A stretch of DNA of 64,000 bases, from positions 80,362 through 144,361 of the forward strand of contig JABSRU010000005.1 in NCBI GenBank assembly GCA_013214965.1. The letters run 5' to 3'. Below are positions 9,419 through 20,383 of this stretch, in pieces. Position 1 is the first letter of the stretch; every line of letters begins with the position of its first letter. This DNA comes from Gammaproteobacteria bacterium (GTDB taxonomy: Bacteria > Pseudomonadota > Gammaproteobacteria > Enterobacterales > Psychrobiaceae). The translations under genes were made by a program, and so were the position numbers. The notes beneath the pieces are model-generated. The model was not told the DNA's origin and ran no database searches. It saw only the letters and a list, made by a program, of their open reading frames with translations.

Positions 9419-10675
9419 ATGGATATGAATAAGTTAGGCGAACAAGCATTAGCAGCAAGTTATCAATTATCTCAAGCATCGACGGCACAAAAAAATCAAC
9501 TATTGTCAGCGCTAGCTGCTGGATTAATCAGTCAGCAGTCGCACATTATAGCCGCCAATCAACAAGATATTTTACAAGCGCAGCAAGCAGGATTGTCAGA
9601 AGCATTAATTGATCGGCTATTGCTTAATAGTGAACGCTTACAAGCGATGAGCGATGATGTGTTACAGCTATGTCAGCTTGACGATCCCATTGGTGAAGAA
9701 ACCGAATCTAAATTACTCGAAAACGGACTACGGCTGTCAAAACGTCGAGTGCCGATTGGCGTTATCGGCGTTATTTATGAAGCACGTCCTAATGTCACTA
9801 TTGATATCGCGGCTTTGGCGTTAAAAACCGGTAATGCGGCCATTTTACGGGGCGGAAAAGAAACACTAAACAGTAATTTAGCGCTATTAAAAGTGATTCA
9901 GCAAGCGTTAGCGAGCACTGGGTTACCCGATGCTTCGATTCAATATATTGATAATCCAGATCGTAGTTTAGTGACTCAGTTATTAAAAATGGATCGTTAT
10001 GTCGACATGATTATTCCACGTGGTGGCGCTGGATTACATCGTTTGTGTGTTGAGCAAGCCACTATCCCTGTGATCACTGGTGGCATTGGAATTTGTCATT
10101 TATTTGTTGAAGCGTCGGCTGATTTAGCCAAATCAGTAGCGGTAATTAATAACGCCAAAGTTCAAAGAACATCGGTGTGCAATGCGTTAGATACGGTATT
10201 AGTACAACAGGATGTTGCTGCACAATTTTTACCAATGCTGGCATTGGAATTAAACAAATCATCGGTCTTATTTAAGGCTTGCCCTAAAGCGTTGTCCTTA
10301 CTGCAAGATGAGGCTATTGCTGTTGATGCCGCTGGTGCTGATGATTTTGATCAGGAATGGTTGTCGTTGACCCTCTCGGTACGCGTTGTTAATAGTTTTG
10401 AGCAAGCTATTGGTCACATTCGTCAACATAGCTCGCAGCATTCAGATGGTATTTTGACTGAATCACTCGCGCGGGCCAACGAGTTTGTCAATCAAGTAAA
10501 CTCGGCGGCAGTTTATGTTAATGCCAGTACCCGTTTTACCGACGGCAGCCAATTTGGTTTAGGGGCTGAGGTGGCGGTTAGTACTCAAAAATTGCATGCC
10601 CGCGGCCCAATGGGCTTAGTTGAACTCACGACTTATAAATGGATTGGGCAAGGGGACTACTTGATCCGCGGTTAA
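9419..10675 (+). CDS. proA: Gamma-glutamyl phosphate reductase
   Basis: Second step of proline synthesis: NADPH reduction of glutamyl-5-phosphate to the semialdehyde. About 418 residues of the aldehyde-dehydrogenase fold; [35 protein letters not shown] and the catalytic cysteine in [13 protein letters not shown] are visible, ending in the conserved [19 protein letters not shown] block. The frame is open from a TTG at 9407, directly after the proB stop. The ATG at 9419 matches the family N-terminus better, and ATG 9425 is also possible. Its stop overlaps the stop of the convergent GGDEF/EAL gene by four bases. Confidence 0.96.
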   Translation: MDMNKLGEQALAASYQLSQASTAQKNQLLSALAAGLISQQSHIIAANQQDILQAQQAGLSEALIDRLLLNSERLQAMSDDVLQLCQLDDPIGEETESKLLENGLRLSKRRVPIGVIGVIYEARPNVTIDIAALALKTGNAAILRGGKETLNSNLALLKVIQQALASTGLPDASIQYIDNPDRSLVTQLLKMDRYVDMIIPRGGAGLHRLCVEQATIPVITGGIGICHLFVEASADLAKSVAVINNAKVQRTSVCNALDTVLVQQDVAAQFLPMLALELNKSSVLFKACPKALSLLQDEAIAVDAAGADDFDQEWLSLTLSVRVVNSFEQAIGHIRQHSSQHSDGILTESLARANEFVNQVNSAAVYVNASTRFTDGSQFGLGAEVAVSTQKLHARGPMGLVELTTYKWIGQGDYLIRG

Positions 10676-13600
10676 GCTTGTTCGGAGTCATCACGAACAA
10701 CGCCAAAATGCAGATGATTGAACTCATCTGCGCTCACTGGTCTTCCGAGATGAAACCCTTGGGCTATATCGCATTTTAAATCGCTTAATTTTGCTAATTG
10801 CTCTGGAGTTTCAACACCCTCTGTAATGACCGTTAGCTTTAGGCCGTGCCCCATTAAAATTGCCGCAGAGACGAGTTCCAGATCGGCGGTAATATCGGTC
10901 ATATTATGGGTGAAACTGCGATCTATTTTTAGGGTATTAAAAGGGTATTTACGTAAATAGCTTAATGAAGAGTAACCGGTACCGAAATCGTCCATTGCGA
11001 CGCTAAAACCAGCATCACTAAATTGCTGTAAAGTTTGCTCAACATTGCTATCACCACTAATTAAGACACCTTCAGTGATTTCTAATTCAATAGCTTCAGG
11101 GGGTAAATCATATTGCTCAAGCAGTTTTTTAATATCATCTACTAAATGCGGATCTCGACATTGTCGCGGTGAAACGTTAATAGCGATATAAAACTTCGAA
11201 TTAAACTCTCGACGCCATTGTGCTATTTGTGCAATGGATTTTTTGATTGAGAACATCCCAATATCAATAATCAATCCGGTTTGTTCTGCGACATGAATAA
11301 ACTCTTGTGGTTCCACCTGACCCAACTTTGGGTTATACCAACGTAATAGAGCTTCGGCAGCAATCACCTTCATGCTTGGCAATTCAACAAAAGGTTGGAA
11401 GTTGAGATAAAGTTCATCATTGGTTAACGCTAAGCGTAATTGTTGCTCAATGAATACACGTCGAGTAATCTCTTTGTTCATTTGTTGGGTGAAAAAGGTC
11501 AAGGTATTACGACCAGAATTTTTCGAATGATACATTGCGCAATCTGCTTGTTGCAGTATTTCATCGGCGGTTAAAGCATCGTCGGGGTAGGTAGCGATAC
11601 CAATACTGACGGTTGAAATAAACTCACGATCATTGAGCACAAAAGGTTCTCTAAATTGATCTAATATTTTATTAGCAACTAGACTAACGGCAGAAAAGTC
11701 CGGTGATAAATGGATCAAAATGATAAACTCATCCCCTCCTAAGCGCCCTACAATATCACTTTCACGGACCGTTGATTTTAGTCGTTGAGCGGCCTCGATT
11801 AATAGCTGATCGCCTTGTTGGTGGCCTAAGGTGTCATTAACTTTTTTGAAGTCATCAAAATCAAGAAAGATCACCGCGATTTTTTCTTGGTAACGTTTTG
11901 CTTGAATTAACATAAAATCAAGTTTTTCTAAGGCTAAAAATCGATTAGCTAAGCCAGTTAAACTATCGAAATGGGCCTGATATAAAATCTTTTGTTCTTG
12001 TTCTTTTTGTTGGGTGATATCATTTTTAACCACAAGATAGTGATTAATATTATGGTTACTGTCGGTAATCGGTGAGACATGAACCTGCTCCCAACAGATT
12101 TGACCATCTAGCTTTACTCTTTCCATTTCTCCTTGCCACGATTTTCCTGAAGCAACATCTTTGACCAAATTATCATAGATATAATCTGGAATTTTATCGG
12201 AACGCAAACGACTAATCGGTTGTCCGGTGATCTCCTTGGTACATAAGCCAGATGAACGTTCAAAGGTCGAATTCACGTATTCAACAATCCCGTGCTTATC
12301 GGTAATAATAACTGACATAGGACTTTGTTCTAGCGCCTTACTTAATGTGTCAGCATGATCTTCGGCGAACTTTTGAGCGCGTAAATCAATGTCAACGCAA
12401 TATATTTCAGGCTGGTCATCAATGCCTTTGATCATGATGAGACTCGAGTAAATACTGACTGGATTACCATGGGCATCAATGAGCGGTGGATTGAACTCAG
12501 AGTTTATTTCATTTTTATCAAACCATTGAGTCATGGTCTCAATAATATAGGAGTGATGAGATGAGGGGATAATCAGTTCTTCAATTTTTCGGCCCAGCGC
12601 TTGGCGAGCGGTATAACCATATAATAGGGTACTAGCTTGGTTCCAAAAAATAACTTCTCTTTTCCTATTATACCCTTGTACTGCAACATGTGACATATTC
12701 TCGAAAATATGACGAAAACGTGTTTCGCTGTGTTTGAGTATTTTATTGTTGTTATGGCGCTGTGTAATGTCACGGCTAATACCCACCAGTCCTTCTACTT
12801 TGTTTAATTGATCACAAAATGGCATTTTAAAGGTATCGAATAATACTTCTAGTCCATCAGGGTAAGTAGCCCATTCTTCATTTTTCGACCCTTGAGGTGT
12901 TGATAACGCAAGCTTATCCTGTTGTCTAAATAATTTAGCTAAATCATATTCAAAAAAATCATAGTCGGTTTTATTGAGTAACTGTTGCTCTGAAAAACCA
13001 ATAAATTTTTCAAAGGCTTTATTACATCCTAAATAATTACCTTGGGGATCTTTATAAAAGATAAGGTCTGGAATGCTGTCAATTAAACTTTTAAGTAGGG
13101 CGCGTTCGCGAGCCAGTAATCTTTTATTTTCAACTAACTCTAAGAAATAATCACGTTTAGCTTGTTGGCGATTAAGCAGCGTGCCAAGTGCCAGAGTACT
13201 TAATGGCATAAATAGAACAATAATGGGATAAATCATCTCAAATAATGGACTATTGGTGCTGATTGGTTGTAACAACAAGCTGATATAAGTAACAATATGA
13301 ATGATAAAACCAATAAAAAACAAATGAATGAAACGCACTGTCGATTGGTTTTTATTAAGAAAAGTTCGGCATGACAATCCGATAACCGTACTGGATATGA
13401 TCATAAATATACTAGGAATTAGGTCACTGCTATGTTGATAAATGCAATTGAGCAATAGGATAACAATGGCAATTAAAGTGACATTTCGGCCAAAATAAAT
13501 GGCGCACAAGCAAATTAATACCATCCTCGTATCAACTGTTATACCGGAGTTTGATTGCCAACTTATTGATGTAATTGCTATGCCAAGTAGGCTGACGAGT

Positions 13601-13722
13601 AACGCGGTAGCAAGATCATGATGTAGTTTGTTTTGTATTTGGTGGATGTTAAAACAATCGTAAATAACTCCGAGCGCTAACAGTAAAATAGCGTTATTTA
13701 AGAGACCTATATAACTTTCCAT
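10672..13722 (-). CDS. Membrane PAS-GGDEF-EAL cyclic-di-GMP protein
   Basis: A 1016-residue signalling protein that probably makes or degrades cyclic di-GMP. Order: several N-terminal membrane spans (about 1-190, resembling the 5TMR/LytS-YhcK type), then three PAS domains ([63 protein letters not shown]), then GGDEF and EAL. The GGDEF motif is intact (RLGGDEF, near residue 662) and is preceded by an inhibitory I-site (RESD, five residues earlier). The EAL part has EALLRW (near 788) and [10 protein letters not shown], so phosphodiesterase activity is also plausible. Which activity dominates cannot be told from sequence. Monocistronic and convergent with proA. Confidence 0.93.
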   Translation of the reverse strand: MESYIGLLNNAILLLALGVIYDCFNIHQIQNKLHHDLATALLVSLLGIAITSISWQSNSGITVDTRMVLICLCAIYFGRNVTLIAIVILLLNCIYQHSSDLIPSIFMIISSTVIGLSCRTFLNKNQSTVRFIHLFFIGFIIHIVTYISLLLQPISTNSPLFEMIYPIIVLFMPLSTLALGTLLNRQQAKRDYFLELVENKRLLARERALLKSLIDSIPDLIFYKDPQGNYLGCNKAFEKFIGFSEQQLLNKTDYDFFEYDLAKLFRQQDKLALSTPQGSKNEEWATYPDGLEVLFDTFKMPFCDQLNKVEGLVGISRDITQRHNNNKILKHSETRFRHIFENMSHVAVQGYNRKREVIFWNQASTLLYGYTARQALGRKIEELIIPSSHHSYIIETMTQWFDKNEINSEFNPPLIDAHGNPVSIYSSLIMIKGIDDQPEIYCVDIDLRAQKFAEDHADTLSKALEQSPMSVIITDKHGIVEYVNSTFERSSGLCTKEITGQPISRLRSDKIPDYIYDNLVKDVASGKSWQGEMERVKLDGQICWEQVHVSPITDSNHNINHYLVVKNDITQQKEQEQKILYQAHFDSLTGLANRFLALEKLDFMLIQAKRYQEKIAVIFLDFDDFKKVNDTLGHQQGDQLLIEAAQRLKSTVRESDIVGRLGGDEFIILIHLSPDFSAVSLVANKILDQFREPFVLNDREFISTVSIGIATYPDDALTADEILQQADCAMYHSKNSGRNTLTFFTQQMNKEITRRVFIEQQLRLALTNDELYLNFQPFVELPSMKVIAAEALLRWYNPKLGQVEPQEFIHVAEQTGLIIDIGMFSIKKSIAQIAQWRREFNSKFYIAINVSPRQCRDPHLVDDIKKLLEQYDLPPEAIELEITEGVLISGDSNVEQTLQQFSDAGFSVAMDDFGTGYSSLSYLRKYPFNTLKIDRSFTHNMTDITADLELVSAAILMGHGLKLTVITEGVETPEQLAKLSDLKCDIAQGFHLGRPVSADEFNHLHFGVVRDDSEQA

Positions 13723-13800
13723 GTTTTTTAACCTGCATTAATTATCCATTGCATAACATTAGTTTGACAGGGATAGCAGGGAATTTAAAGCCTTTAAACT

Positions 13801-13829
13801 CAAGTAAGCCACTTTAAATGGCTTACTTG
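13801..13829. terminator. Hairpin after ygiQ
   Basis: Perfect 11-bp inverted repeat CAAGTAAGCCA (13801-13811) and TGGCTTACTTG (13819-13829) with a 7-base loop. It lies 13 bases past the ygiQ stop on the minus strand. There is no clear T-run, so it may be a terminator or only a 3' stabilising hairpin. Confidence 0.5.
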
Positions 13830-13841
13830 ATCTAGGCGAGG

Positions 13842-16166
13842 TTAAACGCGATCTATTCGCGCACCCAATGCGGGTTTACCATGACGTTTTGGTGACGCTT
13901 TGGTTATTTTTTTCTTGCGTTCTGGCGACTGTTTTTCATTGGTCAATTTAGGTTTATCACTCGTAAACTTTGATTTTTCCTTAGTAAACTTAGGTTTTTC
14001 ACTGCTAAAAGTCGCTTTATCCTTACGAATATCCGGTTGTTTAGGGTGCTTGGTCGCGAAACGTTTGTTGCCATGACGGCTCGAATCACGGACACGCTTA
14101 GTCGCTGCCACTCGTTCCTCTTCATATTCACTCGGTACTAAACAATGGCTCTTGGTGCCAATCAGATATTTGTGGCCCATTCGGGTTAGTGCCTGACGAA
14201 TCAATGCCCAGTTAGCAGGATCATGATAGCGCAGTAGCGCTTTGTGTAAGCGGCGCTGTCTTTCACCTTTAGCGACAAAAAGTTCTTCACCTTTCTTTTT
14301 GTATTTGACCCGTTTTAGAGGATTGGTTTCAGAGTGATACATCGCGGTAGCATTACACATTGGTGACGGGTAGAAATTCTGAACCTGATCACATTCAAAC
14401 TCATTATTCTTAAGCCATAGCGCTAAATTAAGCATGTCCTCATCGGTACTGCCTGGGTGTGCAGAGATGAAATATGGGATCATATATTGCTTTTTACCCG
14501 CTTCGGCACTGAATTTATAGAACATATCTTTAAATTCATCATAAGTACCCATGCCAGGCTTCATCATCAGATCGAGCGTGCCTTTTTGCGTATGCTCAGG
14601 GGCTATTTTTAAATAACCACCAACGTGATGGGTCACTAATTCTTTAACGTATTCCGGCGACTGAACCGCTAAATCATAACGTACCCCAGAGGCAATAAGA
14701 ATTTTCTTAATTCCTGGTACTTGCCGAGCTTCACGGTATAAATCTATCGTATGTTGATGATCAGTGTTTAATTTGCTACAAATCTTAGGGAATACACACG
14801 AGGGGTGACGACAGTTTATTTCTGCTTTTGGATCAGAGCAGCCCAAGCGATACATATTGGCTGTTGGCCCACCTAAATCTGAAATTGTTCCGGTAAAACC
14901 GGGCACTTTGTCTCGAATATCTGCTATTTCTTTTAAAATAGACCCTTTCGAGCGATTTTGAATAATTCGACCTTCATGTTCAGTAATTGAACAGAACGAA
15001 CAACCGCCAAAACAACCACGCATGATATTAACCGATGTCTTAATCATTTCATAAGCGGGAATTTTAGCCTTGCCATAACTCGGATGTGGCACTCGGGCAT
15101 AGGGTAAACCAAACACAAAATCCATTTCAGGTGTGGTTAAAGGAATAGGTGGTGTATTGACCCATAAATCGCGGTCACCGTGTTTTTGAATTAACGCACG
15201 CGCTGAATATGGGTTGGTTTCTAAATGCATAATTCGAGCGGCATGGGCGTAGAGAACTTTGTCACCTTTGAGCTTTTCAAATGATGGTAATCGCACGGCG
15301 GTGGTTTTACTGTCGTGACGCGACGGTCGTACCGTGACAACTTGTGCTGAAGCCGCGGCCTTTGTCGCCACTTGGTCAGTATCATTCTTACAACTGGTGT
15401 CTGTTTGGTACGGGTTCTGCATTCTCGGCACCATCGCTTTATTTGGCTTTTCGATTCGTGTGGAATCTACTTCACGATAGCCCGCTGGTATTTCTTTGAT
15501 GATCACCGCAGTACCTGCAATGTCATTGATGTCTTCAATCGGTTCGCCCTTGGCGACACGATAGGCAAATTCGATGAGTGCACGTTCTGCATTACCATAA
15601 AGCAGAATGTCAGCTTTGGCATCAAACAGTACCGAACGACGAATTTTATCTGACCAATAATCATAATGAGACAAACGGCGTAAACTTGCTTCAATGCCGC
15701 CAATAATAATGGGCGTTTCTTTGTAGGCTTCACGACAACGCTGCGAATAGATAAGTACAGCACGATCGGGGCGTTTTCCACCGGCGTTATCGGGGGTATA
15801 GGCATCATCATGGCGTAATTTACGGTCGGCGGTATAACGATTAATCATCGAATCCATGTTGCCAGCGGTAATACCAAAAAACAAATTGGGTTCACCTAAT
15901 GCCATAAATGCGTCTTTATTATCCCAAGCCGGTTGAGGAATAATACCCACACGATAGCCTTGCGCTTCAAGCACTCGCCCGATCACGGCCATACCAAAAC
16001 TGGGGTGATCGACATAAGCGTCACCAGACACAATAATAATGTCACAACTATCCCAACCTAGCGTATCCATTTCTTGACGAGTAGTGGGTAAAAACGGTGC
16101 AGTTCCAAAACACTCGGCCCAGTAAATTGGATATTCATTAATGGGTTTAGCGGTAGGTTTTATCAT
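13842..16166 (-). CDS. ygiQ: YgiQ-family radical SAM protein (UPF0313)
   Basis: A 774-residue radical-SAM protein, co-linear with E. coli YgiQ through the opening ([20 protein letters not shown]), the internal blocks and the [16 protein letters not shown] region. The [4Fe-4S]/SAM cysteines are in [18 protein letters not shown] (about 14990-15022), preceded by an N-terminal B12-binding-like region ([23 protein letters not shown]). The reaction is not established. The last 90 residues or so are very lysine-rich with repeats such as [22 protein letters not shown], unlike the core and probably disordered. It is transcribed alone. Confidence 0.93.
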   Translation of the reverse strand: MIKPTAKPINEYPIYWAECFGTAPFLPTTRQEMDTLGWDSCDIIIVSGDAYVDHPSFGMAVIGRVLEAQGYRVGIIPQPAWDNKDAFMALGEPNLFFGITAGNMDSMINRYTADRKLRHDDAYTPDNAGGKRPDRAVLIYSQRCREAYKETPIIIGGIEASLRRLSHYDYWSDKIRRSVLFDAKADILLYGNAERALIEFAYRVAKGEPIEDINDIAGTAVIIKEIPAGYREVDSTRIEKPNKAMVPRMQNPYQTDTSCKNDTDQVATKAAASAQVVTVRPSRHDSKTTAVRLPSFEKLKGDKVLYAHAARIMHLETNPYSARALIQKHGDRDLWVNTPPIPLTTPEMDFVFGLPYARVPHPSYGKAKIPAYEMIKTSVNIMRGCFGGCSFCSITEHEGRIIQNRSKGSILKEIADIRDKVPGFTGTISDLGGPTANMYRLGCSDPKAEINCRHPSCVFPKICSKLNTDHQHTIDLYREARQVPGIKKILIASGVRYDLAVQSPEYVKELVTHHVGGYLKIAPEHTQKGTLDLMMKPGMGTYDEFKDMFYKFSAEAGKKQYMIPYFISAHPGSTDEDMLNLALWLKNNEFECDQVQNFYPSPMCNATAMYHSETNPLKRVKYKKKGEELFVAKGERQRRLHKALLRYHDPANWALIRQALTRMGHKYLIGTKSHCLVPSEYEEERVAATKRVRDSSRHGNKRFATKHPKQPDIRKDKATFSSEKPKFTKEKSKFTSDKPKLTNEKQSPERKKKITKASPKRHGKPALGARIDRV

Positions 16167-16397
16167 CGATTGCTCTTTATTATGCTGGGGCGGCGATTAT
16201 AGCGAAGCGACTAGTTGATAGCTAGGTAATGTCTGCCGATGATAGCAATAATGTGAGCCCTATTGTATTAAAAATAACCAATAGAGATCTTGCTCATAAT
16301 TGTGATTCTTAATGCAAATAATAACTATTGTTAATATTGATTTAATTGTGGTTAGCTGGGATAATTTAAGCTTAATAATTATGTGGTTGTAGTAGAT

Positions 16398-18635
16398 ATG
16401 CTAATGGTTAAAAAATATCGGTGGCTAGGCAGGATTTTAGTGGTGACAGGTGCACTCATGATGTTGACTGCTTGTGGTAAAGACACTAATGATGCACAAA
16501 TTCCTGTGGTTGGTAATATTGAATTTCCCAGCTATGTTGAAAAGCGTTATCGTAGCGAAAAATTAGGGTGTGTTGATTTAAACCTTAATGGAGTTTGTGA
16601 TAGTGGCGAAGACTTTGAGACTAACTTAACAAACAACAATAACCCCACCACCACTAGCCCCGTGGTTAAAAACTATGATGATTTGCTGTTAACGGCGGTT
16701 GCAAATAGTAAAATCATTACGCCTTTTACCACCTTAATTAACAATGAAGTGATGTTTAACCCATTGGTTAATGGTGATGTAACGTTAGCAAAAGCTTATT
16801 TAACCTCCAAATTTAATTTTAATTTTTCGCAACTAGATCTTATCGATGGTCCAGAAAAAGAAGCCAATGAAATTATTGATTCATTGCTCAAGTCGAATAA
16901 GTTACTTAGTAATAATCCCTATTTAAATATTGCGGCGGCGGTTGATTTAATGGTGTATGCCGGTAATTTTGTGGTTGAGCCATTGCAAGTACATGTTGAT
17001 AAATTAAAGCATCCTCAATTAATTGTTCGCGATAGTTTTACGTTGAACTCGACTGGCCGGGTAAAAGTCAGTAAATTTGATTTGCACCCGATCACTGGCC
17101 GCATGATCATTATTGCCGATGACAATACACGTTTGGCGTTAAACGCTAATACGGGTGCTTACTCAGTGATTAAAACCGATAGTATTCCCGCTCAAACGTC
17201 TGTGACAACAGCTCATTATATCGCACAAAAACCACAACGGGATGACGATGATCATGACAAAGATGATCACGATAAAGATGATCACGATAAAGATGACGAT
17301 GATAAAGATGACGATGATCATGATTACAGCTGGTACGAGGCATATTTAAAATGGCTAGAGGGGAAACAAGGCACTAAATTTGATGATGTCTCGATAGTTA
17401 AACAAAGCATTGCGACTAACAAGTTTTATTTGTTATCTGCTAGTGTTGGAAATCGTTCAACTGATACCTGTGAAGCAACAGGTAGCCAAGGCTTGTTTCT
17501 GATGGCGATGACTCAAAAAGTTGCTGACGTTAGCGTGACTAAAGTCTCAGCACAACGAGTTAGCACAATTTCTAATTTTGTTAAAGCTGACGCGTTCAGT
17601 GCGGCAACGAATACCGATGTTGATATTTTCACCCCGAAGCCTGATACCACAACCGGCACCACACTTCCTGATCCTATTCCCGATATCGATAACAGTGAAG
17701 CCTCTTGTTATAGTAAAGCCTTCAAATCAATGGCGATCACCGATGATTCAACGGTAATCGCCGTGGTGGCTAGAGGGCTTAGTAATGAAAGTATTCATCG
17801 ATTGTCAGGTGATACATTAAGTGAACAACTAAGCCCTGGTTATGTATTACCAAGCGGAATTAATCTTGGCGATGTCGCTATTTCTAACGATGGTCAATAT
17901 ATTGCTTTTACTGATTTGAGTAGCGGCGCTATTTCACTCGTTAACTTTAATACCATGAAGTTAGTGGCCAAATACAATGCTTCTAGCTATCAGTTAACTA
18001 AATTACATTTTATATCTGATCATCAATTAGTCGCGATTGGGCAAGGAAGTAACGATGCTGGTAGTGATAATCAAGTATTGTTGATTGACTATGACATGAG
18101 TCGCTTAACATTGTCACAAACCGTTGCATTAACGCATAAAGTGAACAAATTAACAGTCAATAAAAATTCGCTGTTAGTGGCCGTTGCCAATGGGCAAGAT
18201 ATTAGCCTGTTAAAGATAGAAAATAATAAATTAGTGCTTCAAACAACTTATCTCGACGCCAGCACTGATATTAATCAAATAGGTCTCCTGTCAGATAAAG
18301 TGATATTTAGCGCCAACGCGGTGATTCATTACATTTCGTTAGAGGGGATATTTGGCTCAGAGTTAAGAGCAGCTCAACGCTATTTAACCAAAGGGCTCAT
18401 CACGAGAGCTCGCCAAATAAATAACAACGCTAGTTTAGTGTTGCCACGTACATTTACCTCGTTGGGGTTAAACAGCGTTAACATTGAATGGCGCACTAAC
18501 AATCCAGAGCAGCTTGATGTCATAACTGGGCGTTTAACTCGTTATATCACAACCGATTTAACGGTCACTGCGACGATTAGCGGATTATTTAGAGGGGAAA
18601 TACACCGCGTCGAAAAGTCATATCAAATAAACTAG
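16398..18635 (+). CDS. Large lipoprotein with Asp-rich repeat, beta-propeller-like
   Basis: About 745 residues, function unknown. Signal sequence with lipobox LTAC (GALMMLTACGKD). Soon after is a calcium-loop-like CVDLNLNGVCDSGEDFE. In the middle is a low-complexity block of about 27 residues made of HDKDD-type units. The C-terminal half has WD/lactonase-like repeats (DVAISNDGQYIAFTDLSSGAISLVNF; KVNKLTVNKNSLLVAVANGQDISLL), suggesting a beta-propeller. Start uncertain: the frame opens at a GTG (16383), with ATGs at 16398 and 16404 and no good ribosome site for any. An envelope-anchored, possibly calcium-binding protein is inferred. Confidence 0.75.
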   Translation: MLMVKKYRWLGRILVVTGALMMLTACGKDTNDAQIPVVGNIEFPSYVEKRYRSEKLGCVDLNLNGVCDSGEDFETNLTNNNNPTTTSPVVKNYDDLLLTAVANSKIITPFTTLINNEVMFNPLVNGDVTLAKAYLTSKFNFNFSQLDLIDGPEKEANEIIDSLLKSNKLLSNNPYLNIAAAVDLMVYAGNFVVEPLQVHVDKLKHPQLIVRDSFTLNSTGRVKVSKFDLHPITGRMIIIADDNTRLALNANTGAYSVIKTDSIPAQTSVTTAHYIAQKPQRDDDDHDKDDHDKDDHDKDDDDKDDDDHDYSWYEAYLKWLEGKQGTKFDDVSIVKQSIATNKFYLLSASVGNRSTDTCEATGSQGLFLMAMTQKVADVSVTKVSAQRVSTISNFVKADAFSAATNTDVDIFTPKPDTTTGTTLPDPIPDIDNSEASCYSKAFKSMAITDDSTVIAVVARGLSNESIHRLSGDTLSEQLSPGYVLPSGINLGDVAISNDGQYIAFTDLSSGAISLVNFNTMKLVAKYNASSYQLTKLHFISDHQLVAIGQGSNDAGSDNQVLLIDYDMSRLTLSQTVALTHKVNKLTVNKNSLLVAVANGQDISLLKIENNKLVLQTTYLDASTDINQIGLLSDKVIFSANAVIHYISLEGIFGSELRAAQRYLTKGLITRARQINNNASLVLPRTFTSLGLNSVNIEWRTNNPEQLDVITGRLTRYITTDLTVTATISGLFRGEIHRVEKSYQIN
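17241..17322 (+). repeat. In-gene Asp/His/Lys codon repeat
   Basis: Imperfect tandem units of about 15 bases (GATGATCACGATAAA-like) encode repeated HDKDD/DDDDKDD. The array lies within the lipoprotein gene and keeps its frame, so it can vary in length without disrupting the protein. Confidence 0.8.
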
Positions 18636-18647
18636 TTAATTATCATT

Positions 18648-18673
18648 CCTGTAACCATTTTTGTGGTTACAGG
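18648..18673 (+). terminator. Hairpin after the 16.4-18.6 kb lipoprotein gene
   Basis: Perfect 10-bp stem CCTGTAACCA (18648-18657) and TGGTTACAGG (18664-18673), loop TTTTTG, 12 bases after the stop. The T-tract is weak (TGTTT), so termination is likely but not certain. Confidence 0.6.
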
Positions 18674-18757
18674 TGTTTAGGAGTAATAAAGTTACTCGAT
18701 TCAATCGTGATTATTTCGTGTGTTAAAATTACTCTATGATAGAACCTGACTCACTTT

Positions 18758-18820
18758 GGGGCACATAGCGCCATAGAAATAGTTGTGCCACTGTTGGTTT
18801 TTGGATTAGGTTTTGTATGG
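18758..18820 (-). repeat. 63-bp dispersed repeat, copy A
   Basis: The reverse complement of 18758-18820 aligns without gaps to 25234-25296 with about 10 mismatches in 63 bases. Both copies contain an internal hairpin (GGCACA ... TGTGCC) and end in GTGCCCC. Copy A sits in the 360-base gap between the lipoprotein gene and the ABC-3C operon, at the left edge of the accessory island. A separate ACCTGACCCC sequence follows at 18840-18849. Confidence 0.6.
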
Positions 18821-18881
18821 TGAATCTCAAATCAAGCTTACCTGACCCCATTTATTTAATTTATTAGTTAATTTTAATATG

Positions 18882-18924
18882 TATACTTAGTGTGATATTG
18901 TTAATTTCATAGAAAAAACAATAT
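18882..18924 (+). promoter_or_regulatory. Candidate promoter and operator of the ABC-3C operon
   Basis: A TATACT (-10-like) at 18882-18887 is followed at once by a perfect 8-bp inverted repeat, ATATTGTT (18895-18902) and AACAATAT (18917-18924), about 70 bases before the first ABC-3C start codon. No good -35 is visible. Its position just downstream of the -10 would suit a repressor; the binding protein is unknown. Confidence 0.4.
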
Positions 18925-18995
18925 GATGAACAGGGATATGTTTTATTGCTTACCCTCCATCGGGAACTTTAGGAAGAAGAGAGCATTAAATAATT

Positions 18996-19919
18996 ATGGC
19001 TATTGAGTTTAATGAAATTAATGACCCTAAATCGTGGGAAGCATATTTTAAATCTTTATTAAAATATCGCTATGGTCAAGAGAATGTATTTGATATTCCT
19101 GACCAAAATGAAGGTGACTGGGGGGTTGAGTGTTATACAGCTTGCGGTAAAGTTTTCCAATGCTATTTTCCCGAAAAAAACCATTCAGTATCGAAATTAT
19201 ATGAGAATCAAAGAAAAAAAGTTAACGACGATCTTAAAAAACTGACAGTGACGAACGCTAAAATATGGCAAGAAATATTTAGTAATCAAGGGATTAAAAT
19301 AAAGACATGGGTGTTGGCAACCCCGCGATATAACAACAAGCTATTAGCTCAATATATTGCTAAGAAAACCAAACAAACTAGAGAACTTGGGTTAAGTTTT
19401 ATTGATGATGACTTTAGAGTCTCAGTGCAAACTGCTGATGACTACCCAGTTGAACAACATAATCTAGCAAATTGTTTTACTCAGCTAAAAATTGATGTAG
19501 ATGAAATATCCGATGAATATTTAGCAGAATGGATAGGTGAAAAAGTTGGATTTTTAGCCGATTTACACCCTAAACTGATGATACTTGCCGATGGGGATGA
19601 AAAAGAAATACATAATCAAAAATTGGCAATCTCCAATTTTTACTTAACTTACCAAAATATGCTTGATGTCTTGGAACGGGATTTCCCCCAAATTCATCTG
19701 ACAATCATTGATTGCGTTAACGCGCGTAAACAAAAATTAAAACAACGTATCTCACTTTTCGGAAAAGGTAAGGCTCCTTCAACTATCCTGGAAGATAATA
19801 TACAGCAGTTAGAAAATGATTTAGCACAGGTAATGCCTAATTTTTTCGGCGGTACGCGCTCTGATATGTGTATAGGTGTTATAGCCAGCTGGTTAATTGA
19901 ATGCCCACTGAGGTTTTAA
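18996..19919 (+). CDS. ABC-3C system effector: REase-like N-terminus plus ABC-3C C-terminal domain
   Basis: A 307-residue protein, first gene of a three-gene operon. The N-terminal half resembles Mrr/PD-(D/E)xK-type restriction endonuclease domains: GDWGVECYTACGKVFQCYFPE gives the Asp and the Q-x-K/Y-like core strand, though the final Lys position appears as Tyr. The C-terminus ends in IASWLIECPLRF, resembling the tail that marks effectors of ABC three-component (ABC-3C) systems. Such systems were predicted from comparative genomics to act in phage or plasmid conflict. Nuclease activity is inferred. The ATG lies about 15 bases after a GGAAGAAGAGAG stretch. The stop abuts the next start. Confidence 0.7.
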   Translation: MAIEFNEINDPKSWEAYFKSLLKYRYGQENVFDIPDQNEGDWGVECYTACGKVFQCYFPEKNHSVSKLYENQRKKVNDDLKKLTVTNAKIWQEIFSNQGIKIKTWVLATPRYNNKLLAQYIAKKTKQTRELGLSFIDDDFRVSVQTADDYPVEQHNLANCFTQLKIDVDEISDEYLAEWIGEKVGFLADLHPKLMILADGDEKEIHNQKLAISNFYLTYQNMLDVLERDFPQIHLTIIDCVNARKQKLKQRISLFGKGKAPSTILEDNIQQLENDLAQVMPNFFGGTRSDMCIGVIASWLIECPLRF

Positions 19920-20381
19920 ATGGATTTAAAGCAACTTGTTACTAAAAAATCGTTTTATATTAGCGAAAGAAAAGAATTCATATCTTGTGATTTAAGACCT
20001 ACTTGGCGTATTTCTCTTTTAGTGTTAATTCTGAGGTTAGTAGGCAGGGGAAATAAGGCAACACGAAATAAAGTTCACATTGCTAATTGGGCACTAAAAA
20101 ACAACGAGCATATTGACAGTTATTTGCAGTATACCGTGCAGAAGAAAGGCAAGCGTCCGTTTATAAATTTAGACCCCTCTATGGATAAAGCGATTGATTA
20201 TGCTCTTTACTCAAAACTAGTTTCGGTGGATAACAATAGAATTAAATTAACGGCTGAAGGCATTAAGATAGCTAACAGCTTAATTAAACTTGAGGTTTTT
20301 GAGGTTGAGAAATCAATTCTTTTACAATTAAAGCCTGCATTATCTGAAGATAAAGTTACTAAAGCACTTGAAGGGAAGTAA
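19920..20381 (+). CDS. ABC-3C middle component, winged-helix type
   Basis: A 153-residue protein starting directly after the effector stop and ending two bases before the ATPase start, so all three are translationally coupled. It looks like a small helical/winged-helix protein: LRPTWRISLLVLILRLVGRGNKATRNKVHIANWAL as the helix-turn-helix part and LYSKLVSVDNNRIKLTAEGIKIANSLI as the wing. ABC-3C loci carry such a middle component between effector and ATPase. Its exact family number cannot be assigned without a profile search. Confidence 0.68.
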   Translation: MDLKQLVTKKSFYISERKEFISCDLRPTWRISLLVLILRLVGRGNKATRNKVHIANWALKNNEHIDSYLQYTVQKKGKRPFINLDPSMDKAIDYALYSKLVSVDNNRIKLTAEGIKIANSLIKLEVFEVEKSILLQLKPALSEDKVTKALEGK

Positions 20382-20383
20382 AA

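Noticed and set aside
15372..15653. Open frame opposite ygiQ
   Set aside because: Lies wholly antisense to a well-conserved gene, with no family match and no ribosome site; a shadow frame.
17241..17322. CRISPR-like array
   Set aside because: Units are contiguous with no spacers, in frame within a lipoprotein gene, and encode Asp/His/Lys repeats.
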